DNA of 33,905 nt from NCBI GenBank assembly GCA_009778185.1, contig WRKG01000293.1, positions 1 to 33,905 of the forward strand. Reading direction: 5' to 3'. Below, piece after piece: positions 23,233-31,519 of the stretch (position 1 is its first letter; each line of letters begins with the position of its first letter). The notes under the pieces were generated by a model. The model was not told where the DNA came from and did no database searches. It saw only the letters and a program-made list of their open reading frames with translations. Position numbers and translations under genes: made by a program. This DNA comes from Bacillota bacterium (GTDB lineage Bacteria > Bacillota > Clostridia > Lachnospirales > WQUN01).

Positions 23233-24651
23233 ATGTACAGCAAATTAAAAGATTTATACAAAAATAGCAATTTATACACCGACAAGCCCGTTACAATCGG
23301 CGGTTGGATTCGCACAACTCGTGCAAGCAAAGGCATAGGATTTATCGAACTTAATGACGGCAGTTTTTTTCGCTCGGTGCAAGTTGTTTTTGAGGGAACT
23401 TTGGACGGCTCGCAGAATGGCTTAACCTTTGACGAAATCGCCAAACTCGGTGTTGGTGCTTGCGTTACCGTAACAGGAAATTTAATTGAAACGCCAAACG
23501 CAAAGCAACCGTTCGAAATAAAAGCAACCGCAATTTTTTTGGAAGGGGCTTGTCCTACAAATTATCCGTTGCAAAAAAAACGCCACAGTTACGAGTTTTT
23601 GCGAACTATTGCCCATTTGCGACCACGCACAAACACGTTTTCGGCAGTTTTTCGGGTTCGCTCGCTTGCATCCCATGCGGTGCATGAATTTTTCCAAAAA
23701 CGCAATTTTGTTTATGTGCATACGCCCATTCTCACGGGCAATGACGGCGAAGGCGCAGGCGAGTTGTTCCGAGTTACAACCCTTAAACCTGGCGAAAATC
23801 TCGCAACAAAGGAAAACGGCGAACTAGATTACAGCAACGATTTTTTCGGCACAAAAGCCAACTTGGCTGTAACTGGTCAACTTGCTGTCGAACCCTTTAT
23901 TATGGGATTTCGTGATGTTTACACATTCGGACCAATTTTTCGTGCAGAGCATTCTACAACAACAACTCATGCCGCCGAGTTTTGGATGATTGAGCCAGAA
24001 ATGGCTTTTGCCGACATCGACAATTACATGGAAACCGCCGAAGAAATGGTAAAATACGTAATAAATTACGTGTTGCAAAACGCTCCCGAAGAAATGGACT
24101 TTTTCGAAAATTGGATTGAAAAAGGGCTTATCGAGCGATTAAAATCCGTTGTAAATGCCGCTTTTGCCAGATGTTCGTACACGCAAGCAATCGAATTATT
24201 GGAAAAAGCCCAAAAAGACGGCAAAAAATTTGAATATCCCACAAAATGGGGCGACGATTTGCAAACCGAGCATGAACGCTACATTTGCGAGGAAGTCTAT
24301 AATGCTCCTGTTTATTTGACGGATTATCCGCGCGATATAAAGGCATTTTATATGCGACAAAATGAAGACGGCAAAACCGTTGCGGCGGCAGATTTGCTAG
24401 TTCCAGGAGTCGGCGAACTTGTCGGCGGCAGCCAACGCGAAGAGCGGCTTGACAAATTGGAAGAAAGCATTAAACATTTCAACCTAAACGCCGAAGAATA
24501 TGACTGGTATTTGGATTTGCGGCGGTTTGGCGGCGTAAAACACGCTGGTTTTGGCGTTGGCTTCGAACGATTTTTAATGTACTTGACTGGTATGAAAAAT
24601 ATCCGAGATGTTATTGCATATCCGCGAGCATTTGGTCAAATGAACTATTAG
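23233..24651 (+). CDS. asnS: Asparaginyl-tRNA synthetase
   Basis: A 472-residue class IIb aminoacyl-tRNA synthetase. The N-terminal OB fold for anticodon binding has [25 protein letters not shown]. The catalytic core follows with [32 protein letters not shown] and [28 protein letters not shown] (motif 2). Motif 3 is [22 protein letters not shown], with the PRAFG end that separates AsnRS from AspRS. I choose the ATG at 23233, preceded by AAAAGGAGACTTTCAAT. The ORF-track start at 23188 lies inside the promoter. There is no T-box leader. It appears to be a single-gene unit. Confidence 0.96.
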   Translation: MYSKLKDLYKNSNLYTDKPVTIGGWIRTTRASKGIGFIELNDGSFFRSVQVVFEGTLDGSQNGLTFDEIAKLGVGACVTVTGNLIETPNAKQPFEIKATAIFLEGACPTNYPLQKKRHSYEFLRTIAHLRPRTNTFSAVFRVRSLASHAVHEFFQKRNFVYVHTPILTGNDGEGAGELFRVTTLKPGENLATKENGELDYSNDFFGTKANLAVTGQLAVEPFIMGFRDVYTFGPIFRAEHSTTTTHAAEFWMIEPEMAFADIDNYMETAEEMVKYVINYVLQNAPEEMDFFENWIEKGLIERLKSVVNAAFARCSYTQAIELLEKAQKDGKKFEYPTKWGDDLQTEHERYICEEVYNAPVYLTDYPRDIKAFYMRQNEDGKTVAAADLLVPGVGELVGGSQREERLDKLEESIKHFNLNAEEYDWYLDLRRFGGVKHAGFGVGFERFLMYLTGMKNIRDVIAYPRAFGQMNY

Positions 24652-24741
24652 CAATAAATCCGCATATTACTTTCCTAGCGTTCTTCAATATGCCAAAATT
24701 ATGATAATATAAATAACAAAAGTTTACAAAAGGAGACGTAT

Positions 24742-25104
24742 ATGCTAAAATTAGATACACGCAAACATATTGAATGCACAGAAAAGGCATCCTGTTTGGC
24801 GACAATTAACAAAATGATAAAACTTGCCCAATTAGCACGACAATTTGGCGTTTTGGAACTGGAAAATATAATTACCGAAAATGACCATTTTATGCTAAAA
24901 ATTGGCATTGCTCTACTTGTGGACGGCGCAAGCCCAAAACAGGTGCAAGAAATTTTGAACAACCTCATAGTTACATCTTTTGCAACGGGCGAGGAATTGC
25001 TAAATCAGTTGATAATAGTGCAGAGCGTTTTGGCTATTCAAGAAAACTATAATCCACGGGTGCTAGAAACCCATTTATACGCTTTTTTGAATGAACTTAA
25101 TTAA
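24742..25104 (+). CDS. Soluble MotA-like cytoplasmic-domain protein (no membrane segments)
   Basis: A 120-residue protein resembling the cytoplasmic parts of the stator protein MotA. Residues about 22-80 (MIKLAQLARQFGVLELEN, then MLKIGIALLVDGASPKQVQEIL) match the MotA loop after TM2, where the family reads ARREGLLALE and GLQLVVDGxDPELVREIL. Residues about 86-117 (LNQLIIVQSVLAIQENYNPRVLETHLYAFL) match the tail after TM4. The TM3-TM4 hairpin and TM1-TM2 are missing, and no other hydrophobic helix is seen. Residues equivalent to E. coli MotA Arg90 and Glu98 are kept (R33, E41). It has a good AAAGGAG site and lies 35 bp before a longer paralogue carrying a FliG domain. Function is not known; a motor-interacting protein is the obvious guess. 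Confidence 0.75.
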   Translation: MLKLDTRKHIECTEKASCLATINKMIKLAQLARQFGVLELENIITENDHFMLKIGIALLVDGASPKQVQEILNNLIVTSFATGEELLNQLIIVQSVLAIQENYNPRVLETHLYAFLNELN

Positions 25105-25139
25105 AACACTCTAAAATTACACGAAAGAAAGGGATTAAA

Positions 25140-25925
25140 ATGTTAGATTTGAGGAGCAGGAAATACATCAAATGTCGTAAAGAAGACAAAGCGGAGTGCA
25201 TTCCAGTAATTGACGAAATTATGCGGTTGGCTGATGTTGCTCGCCGCGAAGGCGTTTTGAGCTTGGAAGATGAAGGCGAAAAATTGGAAATTCCGCTACT
25301 TAAAGCAGGAATCCGCCTGGTTGTTGATGGCACCGATCCCGAACTGGTGCAATCAATTTTAGAAACCAATATACTAACAACAGGCAAAACAGGTGCAGAA
25401 TTATTAACGCAGATTATAGTTTGCAATGGCGTATTAAGTATACAAAGTGGCGAAAATCCTACAATTTTGCTAACAAAAATGTTCGCATTTTTGGGCGAAG
25501 ATTACATGGACGTTTTATCCGAAAAATTGGATGCCTATCAAAAAGAGCAAATGTTATCTCTCAATGACCACACAATACATATGCCAGTTACGGCATCGGC
25601 TGTAAGCACGCCGTTTGAAGAAATTTTACATCAAATGGGCAACCGTGATATTCAGCTAGTTTTACGTGAATTAGAAACTCGCATAATTGCACTTGCACTA
25701 AAAGGTGCATCGCCAGCCTTGCGAGAGTACGTTTTGGACAATCATTCTCCGCGAACCGCAAATAATGTGCTACTTTTAATGGAAGCTCTTGGACCTGCGC
25801 TTGTCGCCGATGTGGAAAATGCCCAAAATGCGGTGCTTGAAACGGTAAAACGCTTGGAAGATTCTGGCGAAATAATTGTCGTTAATCCCAAACGTTTAGA
25901 GGCACATCAAACTATACGGTTTTAG
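25140..25925 (+). CDS. MotA cytoplasmic domain fused to a FliG C-terminal domain
   Basis: A 261-residue fusion. Residues 1-120 are a paralogue of the preceding gene: MotA-like ADVARREGVLSLED (31-44) and GIRLVVDGTDPELVQSILE (57-75), joined without TM3/TM4 to the MotA tail-like VCNGVLSIQSGENPTIL (94-110). After a linker, residues about 158-248 match the FliG C-terminal (torque) domain: PFEEILHQMGNRDIQLVLRE, IIALALKGASPALRE, GPALVADVENAQNAV and RRLEDSGEI-like KRLEDSGEIIVV. Aligned with E. coli FliG, Lys264 and Arg281 are kept (K188, R205), but Asp288/289 and Arg297 become Leu. There are no membrane helices. Stator and rotor pieces are thus joined in one soluble protein. The ribosome site is AAAGAAAGGG. 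The domain assignments look secure; the function is open (clutch, adaptor, sensor or repurposed scaffold). Confidence 0.82.
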   Translation: MLDLRSRKYIKCRKEDKAECIPVIDEIMRLADVARREGVLSLEDEGEKLEIPLLKAGIRLVVDGTDPELVQSILETNILTTGKTGAELLTQIIVCNGVLSIQSGENPTILLTKMFAFLGEDYMDVLSEKLDAYQKEQMLSLNDHTIHMPVTASAVSTPFEEILHQMGNRDIQLVLRELETRIIALALKGASPALREYVLDNHSPRTANNVLLLMEALGPALVADVENAQNAVLETVKRLEDSGEIIVVNPKRLEAHQTIRF

Positions 25926-26018
25926 TGGATTTTTATTCGCATAATATACGCAAAGGTTAAAAATTGCAAAATGTAATTATTATTACAGAATTATTGAACC
26001 ATTGCGGATTTGGAAAAA

Positions 26019-26049
26019 ACGGGCGGATCCGCAGGTATTATCCGCCCGC
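26019..26049. repeat. R1 variant with a short insert
   Basis: GGGCGGAT, an extra CCGCAGGT, then ATTATCCGCCCG. The ends pair over 8 bp and the extra bases look like a shortened R3 insertion. The block is followed by CATTTATATTTT and may also end the upstream transcript. Confidence 0.65.
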
Positions 26050-26101
26050 ATTTATATTTTAACATTTGCTACATTATAAATTTTGTGAACAGGAAAAAAT
26101 T

Positions 26102-26836
26102 ATGGACACAACAAATAAAAATTTAGAACAATTCAAAATTTTGGACGTGCCTTTTAACGGTTTAACTTATCAAGCGGCATTAGCTATTTTATTGGATTTT
26201 TTGCAAACTAGTAAAAATCACATAATTGTAACGCCAAATCCAGAAGCGGTAATGTTGGCACAACGCAACAAAAATTTTGGAAAAATATTAAACGCCGCCG
26301 ATTTAGTTTTGCCCGATGCTATTGGCATAATTTTAGCCGCAAAATGGCTAAAATTGCCAATAACCGAGCGCGTTCCAGGCTGCGACATTACACAAGATTT
26401 GCTAAAAACCGCAACAACAAGCAGTTGCTATCTGCTAGGAGCAGCTCCAACAATAGCAGAAAAAGCCGCCCAAAATTTAAGGGAACAAGGCGTAAATGTA
26501 GTAGGTTTCCGAGACGGCTATTATAAGCCTGAAGAAATGTCAACTATAATAGAAGAAATCAATCTTCTAAAGCCAGATATTTTAATTTTGGGAATGGGAA
26601 TGCCACGTCAAGAAAATTGGGCTTTCCAAAATAAGGACAATTTGCCTTGCAAAATAACATTATGCGTGGGCGGCACGATTGATGTTATTGCAGGTAATGT
26701 GAAACGTGCTCCCAAAATTATGCGAAAGGCTGGGCTAGAATGGCTTTATCGGTTGGCGACAAATCCCAGCAGGGCAAAAAGAATGTTGGATTTACCACGG
26801 TTTGTTGTGGCTGTTGTTAAACGTGGTAAACAATAG
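26102..26836 (+). CDS. WecG/TagA/CpsF family glycosyltransferase (GT26)
   Basis: A 244-residue GT26 glycosyltransferase. FKILDVPFNGLTYQAAL, the substrate-binding VTPNPEAVMLAQ, LPDAIGIILAAK, YLLGAAPTIAEKAAQNL, DILILGMGMPRQENW and CVGGTIDVIAGNVKRAPKIMRKAGLEWLYRL are all diagnostic. TagA adds ManNAc to a lipid-linked GlcNAc in teichoic acid linkage synthesis; relatives act in enterobacterial common antigen and capsule synthesis on the inner membrane face. I choose the ATG at 26102, preceded by CAGGAAAAAATT, over the track start at 26066. It is convergent with the sugar-nucleotide cassette at 27192-33905. It may work with that cassette on a surface polymer, but they are separate transcripts. Confidence 0.92.
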   Translation: MDTTNKNLEQFKILDVPFNGLTYQAALAILLDFLQTSKNHIIVTPNPEAVMLAQRNKNFGKILNAADLVLPDAIGIILAAKWLKLPITERVPGCDITQDLLKTATTSSCYLLGAAPTIAEKAAQNLREQGVNVVGFRDGYYKPEEMSTIIEEINLLKPDILILGMGMPRQENWAFQNKDNLPCKITLCVGGTIDVIAGNVKRAPKIMRKAGLEWLYRLATNPSRAKRMLDLPRFVVAVVKRGKQ

Positions 26837-26879
26837 GGGATTTTGTAAAAATAGCGTATGAAAAAATGGGGTAATTTAA

Positions 26880-26996
26880 CGAGATAATAGGGAAATGTAG
26901 GTGAAATAATTGGGAAAATTGGGCGAAAATGGGTGAAACAATGAGGAAAATGGGCGAAATAATGGAGAAAATGAGCGAAATAATGGGGAAAAAACG
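26880..26996. repeat. Degenerate 21-bp tandem repeat
   Basis: About five units of the type GAAATAATGGGGAAAATGGGC follow each other, with one unit shortened to about 10 bp. In one plus-strand frame the last units would read EIMEKMS-like heptads, but no start with a ribosome site precedes them and the frame runs into an R1/R3 repeat. I treat it as non-coding. Confidence 0.7.
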
Positions 26997-27040
26997 GGCG
27001 GACCCGCCTGCTGGACGGGCAGGTAATATCCGCCCCTACC
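26994..27040. repeat. R1 carrying an R3 insertion
   Basis: AACGGGCGGA, then CCCGCCTGCTGGACGGGCAGG, then TAATATCCGCCCC. This is the same composite as the minus-strand reading of 18351-18400, with the R3 element at the same point in the R1 palindrome. Confidence 0.75.
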
Positions 27041-27098
27041 TGTAAATCCGCTTATATTTAATTATAGTAAATCAACTTAACAAAAGCCCAAAATTCTA

Positions 27099-27160
27099 AC
27101 GGGTCAAGGGGCGAAGCTCCTTGCGGGGGGTGTGGGGGGCAGCGCTCCCCACGGTTTTGA
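27099..27160. repeat. Repeat R2 (subtype b)
   Basis: ACGGGT, hairpin CAAGGGGCGAAGCTCCTTG, CGGGGGG, then a second hairpin built from TGGGGGGCAGCGCTCCCCA, and CGGTTTTG. It lies 31 bp beyond the stop of the WbpB-like gene and could terminate the minus-strand cassette. Confidence 0.7.
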
Positions 27161-27191
27161 AGTTGTTTGAGTATATACAATTCCAAATTCG

Positions 27192-28181
27192 TCAAATCAT
27201 AACCTGCACGGCTTTATCCAAAATTTTGACAACACGCAGGGCTTGTTCTGCGCCAGTTAGCGAATCTGTGCCGTTTGTAATGCAATCTGCAAAATGCTCA
27301 ACGCTATTTTTTACGACATCTTCCTGTGGAATATACGGAGCAATCATATCGCCAGTCCTGGATTTGAACTCGTAAACGCCGTATTCATCGTGGGGTTCGC
27401 GGTGGATTATTCCGTGGTCGTAAATTGCTAATTTGTCAACGTTTTTCATATCGTCAAAAATTAGCATTTTTTTTGTGCCGCCGATTACCGTTTGCCGCTC
27501 TTTTAATGGAGAAATCCAGCTAGTTTTTATATGTGCCAAAAATCCGTCATATTTCATGGTTAGATATGTAAGCACTTCCTGGTTGCCATAACGTTTTTCG
27601 CCAACTGCACTTACGCCGATTGGCTCTTTTCCGTTGGAAAGATAATCGATGACGGCTAAATCGTGAACAGCTAAATCTAACATTGCGTTCATATCTGGAC
27701 GGATTGGGCCCAGGTTTACTCGGCTGCCGTCGTAATAGATAATATCGCCTAATTCGCCCATTTCGTACATTTTTTTTACGTATTTTATTATGGGATGATG
27801 CACCATAATGTGATCGCAATGCACAACAAGCCCTTTCGATTTTGCCAAATTGCAAATATCTTCCGCCCGTTGAGAGTTGGTTGCAATGGGTTTTTCGATG
27901 AATAAATGCTTGCCAGCATTCAAAATATCGAGGGCAATATCATAGCTAAACTCGGCTTGCGTTGCTACTGCAAAAGCATCTACCTGCGAATCGGTCAAAA
28001 AATCTCGGTAATTTTTGGAATATGCGACATTATCTCGGTACAACAAATTAGCCCTGTTTAAGGCGGCTTCGCTAATGTCAACGATTGCGTGCAGGTTGGT
28101 TTTGGTGGATGCCATGATGTTTCGTGCAACGTTTGGTCCCCAATAACCGTAACCTATGTGAACTATGTTAATATTTTGCAT
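27192..28181 (-). CDS. Gfo/Idh/MocA dehydrogenase, WbpB-like
   Basis: A 329-residue NAD-dependent sugar-nucleotide dehydrogenase. The Rossmann motif GYGYWGPNVARN (11-22) is characteristic of the WbpB/WlbA branch; EKPIA (about 95-99) and the C-terminal MLDLAVHDLAVIDYL with the catalytic His region follow. WbpB-type enzymes oxidise the 3-position of UDP-GlcNAc-uronic acid, giving the 3-keto sugar that the aminotransferase then aminates. It is 12 bp after the acetyltransferase gene, with ribosome site GAAGGG, and the third of three enzymes in the classic order for making 3-acetamido sugars. The UDP-GlcNAc 6-dehydrogenase (WbpA) is not in the window, so a related NDP-3-amino sugar is also possible. 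Confidence 0.85.
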   Translation of the reverse strand: MQNINIVHIGYGYWGPNVARNIMASTKTNLHAIVDISEAALNRANLLYRDNVAYSKNYRDFLTDSQVDAFAVATQAEFSYDIALDILNAGKHLFIEKPIATNSQRAEDICNLAKSKGLVVHCDHIMVHHPIIKYVKKMYEMGELGDIIYYDGSRVNLGPIRPDMNAMLDLAVHDLAVIDYLSNGKEPIGVSAVGEKRYGNQEVLTYLTMKYDGFLAHIKTSWISPLKERQTVIGGTKKMLIFDDMKNVDKLAIYDHGIIHREPHDEYGVYEFKSRTGDMIAPYIPQEDVVKNSVEHFADCITNGTDSLTGAEQALRVVKILDKAVQVMI

Positions 28182-28193
28182 TTTAGTTCCCTT

Positions 28194-28742
28194 CTAATTT
28201 GGGTTATTTGTAAAATTGGGATTTTTTTTGTTGCAGTGGTCGCAAATATCGCTGTGCAAGCGGTTGCCGCATTCGCAAACCCAGCCAATAATTTTAGCAG
28301 GATTTCCCACAACTAAAGCATTAGCGGGAACATCTTTTGTAACAACGCTACCTGCGCCAACCATGCAAAATTCTCCCAAAGTAACGCCGCAAACTATTGT
28401 AGCGTTTGCTCCGATAGATGCACGATTTTTTACGACAGTTGGCGTAACTTTCCAATCGGCGTTTTCGGCACGAGGAAACATATCGTTGGTAAAAACAGCG
28501 TTTGGTCCAACAAAAGCACCATCGCCAATGGTAACGCCCTTGTAAACAGATACTCCATTTTGAATTTTAACGTTATTCCCTATTATAACGCCGCTATCGA
28601 AATATGTATCTTTGCTGATAATGCAGTTAGTTCCGATAATTACATCTTCGCGGATTTGCGAGTTTATCCAAACTTTTGTGCCGTCGCCAATTTGCGCCTT
28701 TTCGGAAACGTGCGCAAGCGGATGTATAAATTTCTCCATCAT
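28194..28742 (-). CDS. Hexapeptide-repeat N-acetyltransferase, WbpD/WlbB-like, with zinc-ribbon-like tail
   Basis: A 182-residue left-handed beta-helix acetyltransferase. Repeats such as IGDGTKVWINSQIREDVIIG, VKIQNGVSVYKGVTIGDGAFVGPNAVFTND, SIGANATIVCGVTLGEFCMVGAGSVVTKDVP and ALVVGNPAKIIGWV match WbpD/WlbB, which transfers acetyl from acetyl-CoA to the 3-amino group of a UDP-amino sugar. The C-terminus carries CECG and, 10 residues on, CDHC, a small zinc-ribbon-like tail. It starts in an ATGATG overlapping the aminotransferase stop (TGA), so translation is coupled. It sits between the matching aminotransferase and dehydrogenase genes. Confidence 0.88.
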   Translation of the reverse strand: MMEKFIHPLAHVSEKAQIGDGTKVWINSQIREDVIIGTNCIISKDTYFDSGVIIGNNVKIQNGVSVYKGVTIGDGAFVGPNAVFTNDMFPRAENADWKVTPTVVKNRASIGANATIVCGVTLGEFCMVGAGSVVTKDVPANALVVGNPAKIIGWVCECGNRLHSDICDHCNKKNPNFTNNPN

Positions 28743-29824
28743 ACAAACTCGTTTACTACCTGTGCAACGGTTTTTATTTCGTCGTCCGTAAGGGCAGGAT
28801 GCACAGGAATTGACACAATTTGCGATTTTATTTGGTTCGCTATAGGGAAATTTGTATCAAAATTAAAATGTTCGTAACATTTTTGTTCGGGAATAGTTAT
28901 AGGATAATGTATGCCATGCCCGATGTTGTTTTTGGTTAAATGGTCGACAAAAGCGTCGCGCTTGCCGTCATGGATAAGCAGACAATATTGATGATAGCAA
29001 TGTTTTACGTTTGGCAAAACGGTGGGCAATGTAATTATGGGATTTTGGATATTTTTATCGTAATATTGTGCAATTTGGATTCGCCGTTCGTTAAATTTAT
29101 CGAGTTTTTCAAGTTGACATAATCCTATTGCGGCGGAAATATTTGTCATTCGATAATTGTAGCCGATTTCGTTGTGATAATAGCGAATTTGCATTCCGTG
29201 ATTTATTAGCAATTTTGCCTTTTCGGCGATTGCCTGGTTGTCAGTTACGATAATTCCGCCCTCCGAGGTTGTCATGTTTTTAGTGGGATAAAAACTAAAA
29301 GCGGCGGCTGTTCCAAAACTGCCAGCTTTTTTGTTTTTGTAGGTTGCACCGTGTGCCTGTGCAGAATCCTCTAATAATAGCACTTTGTACTTTTTGGCAA
29401 GTGCAACAAAAGCATCCATATCGCAGGGATGCCCCAATAAATGGACGATTAAAATTGCCTTTGTGTCGGGGTTTTCGATTAGCTTTTGCTCAACATTTTC
29501 GGGAGTTATGTTAAAAGTGGTTGGATCAATATCGGCAAAAATGGGCGTTCCGCCAACGTAAACAATGCAATTAGTGGACGCAATAAAAGAAAACGGAGTT
29601 GTAATAACTTTGTCGCCTTTGCCGATTCCTATTGCACGCAATAAAATTTCCAGTGCAGTTGTGCCTGAAGAAGTTGCAACGCCGTATTGTACGCCAATGT
29701 ATCGTGCAAAGTGATTTTGAAATTCTTCGGTGATTGCACCGCTTGCTAGCATTCCGCTGTCTAAAACTTGCTGAATTGCTTGTATTTCTTTTTCGTCAAA
29801 AGTTGGTTTTGCTATGGTTATCAT
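28739..29824 (-). CDS. DegT/DnrJ/EryC1 sugar aminotransferase, WbpE-like
   Basis: A 361-residue PLP-dependent sugar-nucleotide aminotransferase. Motifs are GMLASGAITEEFQ, SSGTTALEI (phosphate-binding), LLLEDSAQAHGA and the PLP-lysine segment SFYPTKNMTTSEGG (Lys at about 182). The sequence resembles WbpE/WlbC, which puts an amino group on C3 of a UDP-3-keto sugar using glutamate. Ribosome site GGAAGG. It is followed at once by the acetyltransferase and dehydrogenase genes, making a three-step module. It lies 48 bp downstream of a glycosyltransferase gene on the same strand. Confidence 0.9.
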   Translation of the reverse strand: MITIAKPTFDEKEIQAIQQVLDSGMLASGAITEEFQNHFARYIGVQYGVATSSGTTALEILLRAIGIGKGDKVITTPFSFIASTNCIVYVGGTPIFADIDPTTFNITPENVEQKLIENPDTKAILIVHLLGHPCDMDAFVALAKKYKVLLLEDSAQAHGATYKNKKAGSFGTAAAFSFYPTKNMTTSEGGIIVTDNQAIAEKAKLLINHGMQIRYYHNEIGYNYRMTNISAAIGLCQLEKLDKFNERRIQIAQYYDKNIQNPIITLPTVLPNVKHCYHQYCLLIHDGKRDAFVDHLTKNNIGHGIHYPITIPEQKCYEHFNFDTNFPIANQIKSQIVSIPVHPALTDDEIKTVAQVVNEFV

Positions 29825-29872
29825 TTTTTCGTACCTTCCTAGTTATTTTAACACCATCCTAGTGCTTTGTGG

Positions 29873-31492
29873 TTACATAAATATATTCGCCATATTCATT
29901 ATAAGATTAACAGGTTGTACAATATTTCCAAAAATTTCGATTTGTTCGGCAAGGTTGATTTTTTGGGCTATTTCGGTAAAATTTTTGTTGTACTTTTTGG
30001 CAACGGCAAGTACATCTATATAAATTAGTGGCAGAGATTCTTGTTGCAAAAAATAATTTAGTAACTCATTTATATTATAACTTGCAACTTGGCTTTCGTC
30101 AAGAAATAATCGAAGTTGCTGAAGTTTAATATATGGGCTGTTTTGGTTTGTTGTGGTGGCTAAAATATTTTTTGCTAGGTTGATTTTGGAGATATTTTCT
30201 TGTGCGGATATTTCTAATTCTATTGTAGTAATTATATCGATATATTGTTTATCGGTCGGCTGATATTTTTCGGCGAAATGGCTGTGTAGGTTTGCCAACA
30301 TTTGTGGATTGTGGTTGATTATTGCGGTTGTTAGGCTTTTGTAGCATTCGTATTGGTTTATGGTAACGGTAGAATCAGCTGTTGTGCGTAACATTGGCAA
30401 ATTTTGTAGATAGTCAATGGCGTTTTCCAAAAGATTAGCTGTTATGAAGGTTTGTAGTATTTTTTGGATAAATTCAATGTCTGGTATGTTGGGTAATAAT
30501 GTATAGGCTAAAATGCCATATAATTCGTTGTTGTCAACTTGTTTTTTGAAATTATACGCCTCTATTAGAGCTTTGTTTGCATCCACCAATTTATTTTGTT
30601 GCAGGAAAGATAAACCTTGTTGATATTTGAAACAATAAGCCGTTTCGGCTAATTTTGACTTTGGCACTTTTTCAAAATATTCTTCTACAATATCAATTAT
30701 TTTTTGATATTGATTTGTTTGTGCGTATATATATATGTACGTATGCACAAATAAAGGGTAAAAAAGTGGATAGCTATACGGATATTTTTCGTCAAATTCG
30801 GCTTTTTGGGCTAAATTTATGCCTGTATCGGCGTATTTAAGACAAGTTTCAACATCGTGAGTATGTATAATATATGATAAAAACAAAAAAATATTTTTAT
30901 AATTTGTTGGATTTTCCTCTAAAATAGCTAACATAGAACGCATATATTTTTCGTCCTTGCCTTTTTCTTTTGATATAGCTGAATCATTTCCGTAATGTAA
31001 GATAGTGGAGTTTAAGTTTTTAGTTGGTTCTTCGAACGGTAATAGACGTTCATGAATTTTGTCATGCCATTGCATACCTTCAATTATTTTGAAAAATCGC
31101 AAAGGTTTATTTATTGTTGGGCTATTTTGAATATCTGGCTCTTCTGTTCGTTTTACAGTGGCTGTGCCGTAATTTTTGTATTCGCCGCTATTAAAAAAAT
31201 CAATTATATTTTGTACATTTTCAAATATTTCATCGGGATCTAAAACAAGAAACCACTCGCCTTTAGCACGTTCAAAACCTTGTTGCCTTGCCCAACCAAA
31301 ATCATCCCGCCATTCTATTTCGAAAACTTTGTTTGTAAACTCTTTAGCTATTGCTATCGAGTTATCGGTTGAGCCTGTATCGTGAATTATAAGTTCGCTG
31401 TCAACGTTATCTAAAATGGGCTTTATTGCGGTTAGACAATCTCGCAAAAAACGCTCTTCATTTTTCATTATCATTCCTATTGTTAAAAGCAT
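29873..31492 (-). CDS. GT2 glycosyltransferase with TPR-like C-terminal region (paralogue 1)
   Basis: A 539-residue protein. Residues 1-110 are a GT-A (family 2) domain: TIGMIMKNEERFLRDCL, HDTGSTDNS (nucleotide-sugar binding) and LVLDPDEIF (DxD-like metal site), with MQWHDKIHERL further on. The rest is helical with TPR-like repeats and a C-terminal INELLNYFLQQESLPLIYIDVLAVAKKY unit. Such GT2-TPR proteins are frequent in clostridial flagellin-glycosylation and surface-polysaccharide loci, where they add sugars to protein or polymer. The start has AAGGAGAATCCACC upstream. It is one of three tandem paralogues. Ends are nearly identical to paralogue 2 while the middle differs. The acceptor is not known. 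Confidence 0.88.
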   Translation of the reverse strand: MLLTIGMIMKNEERFLRDCLTAIKPILDNVDSELIIHDTGSTDNSIAIAKEFTNKVFEIEWRDDFGWARQQGFERAKGEWFLVLDPDEIFENVQNIIDFFNSGEYKNYGTATVKRTEEPDIQNSPTINKPLRFFKIIEGMQWHDKIHERLLPFEEPTKNLNSTILHYGNDSAISKEKGKDEKYMRSMLAILEENPTNYKNIFLFLSYIIHTHDVETCLKYADTGINLAQKAEFDEKYPYSYPLFYPLFVHTYIYIYAQTNQYQKIIDIVEEYFEKVPKSKLAETAYCFKYQQGLSFLQQNKLVDANKALIEAYNFKKQVDNNELYGILAYTLLPNIPDIEFIQKILQTFITANLLENAIDYLQNLPMLRTTADSTVTINQYECYKSLTTAIINHNPQMLANLHSHFAEKYQPTDKQYIDIITTIELEISAQENISKINLAKNILATTTNQNSPYIKLQQLRLFLDESQVASYNINELLNYFLQQESLPLIYIDVLAVAKKYNKNFTEIAQKINLAEQIEIFGNIVQPVNLIMNMANIFM

Positions 31493-31519
31493 GGTGGATT
31501 CTCCTTGTTATTTTTAATG

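Noticed and set aside
26950-27045. Short plus-strand frame with EIMEKMS heptads
   Set aside because: No ribosome site or clear start, and it runs straight into an R1/R3 repeat; better explained as tandem DNA repeats.
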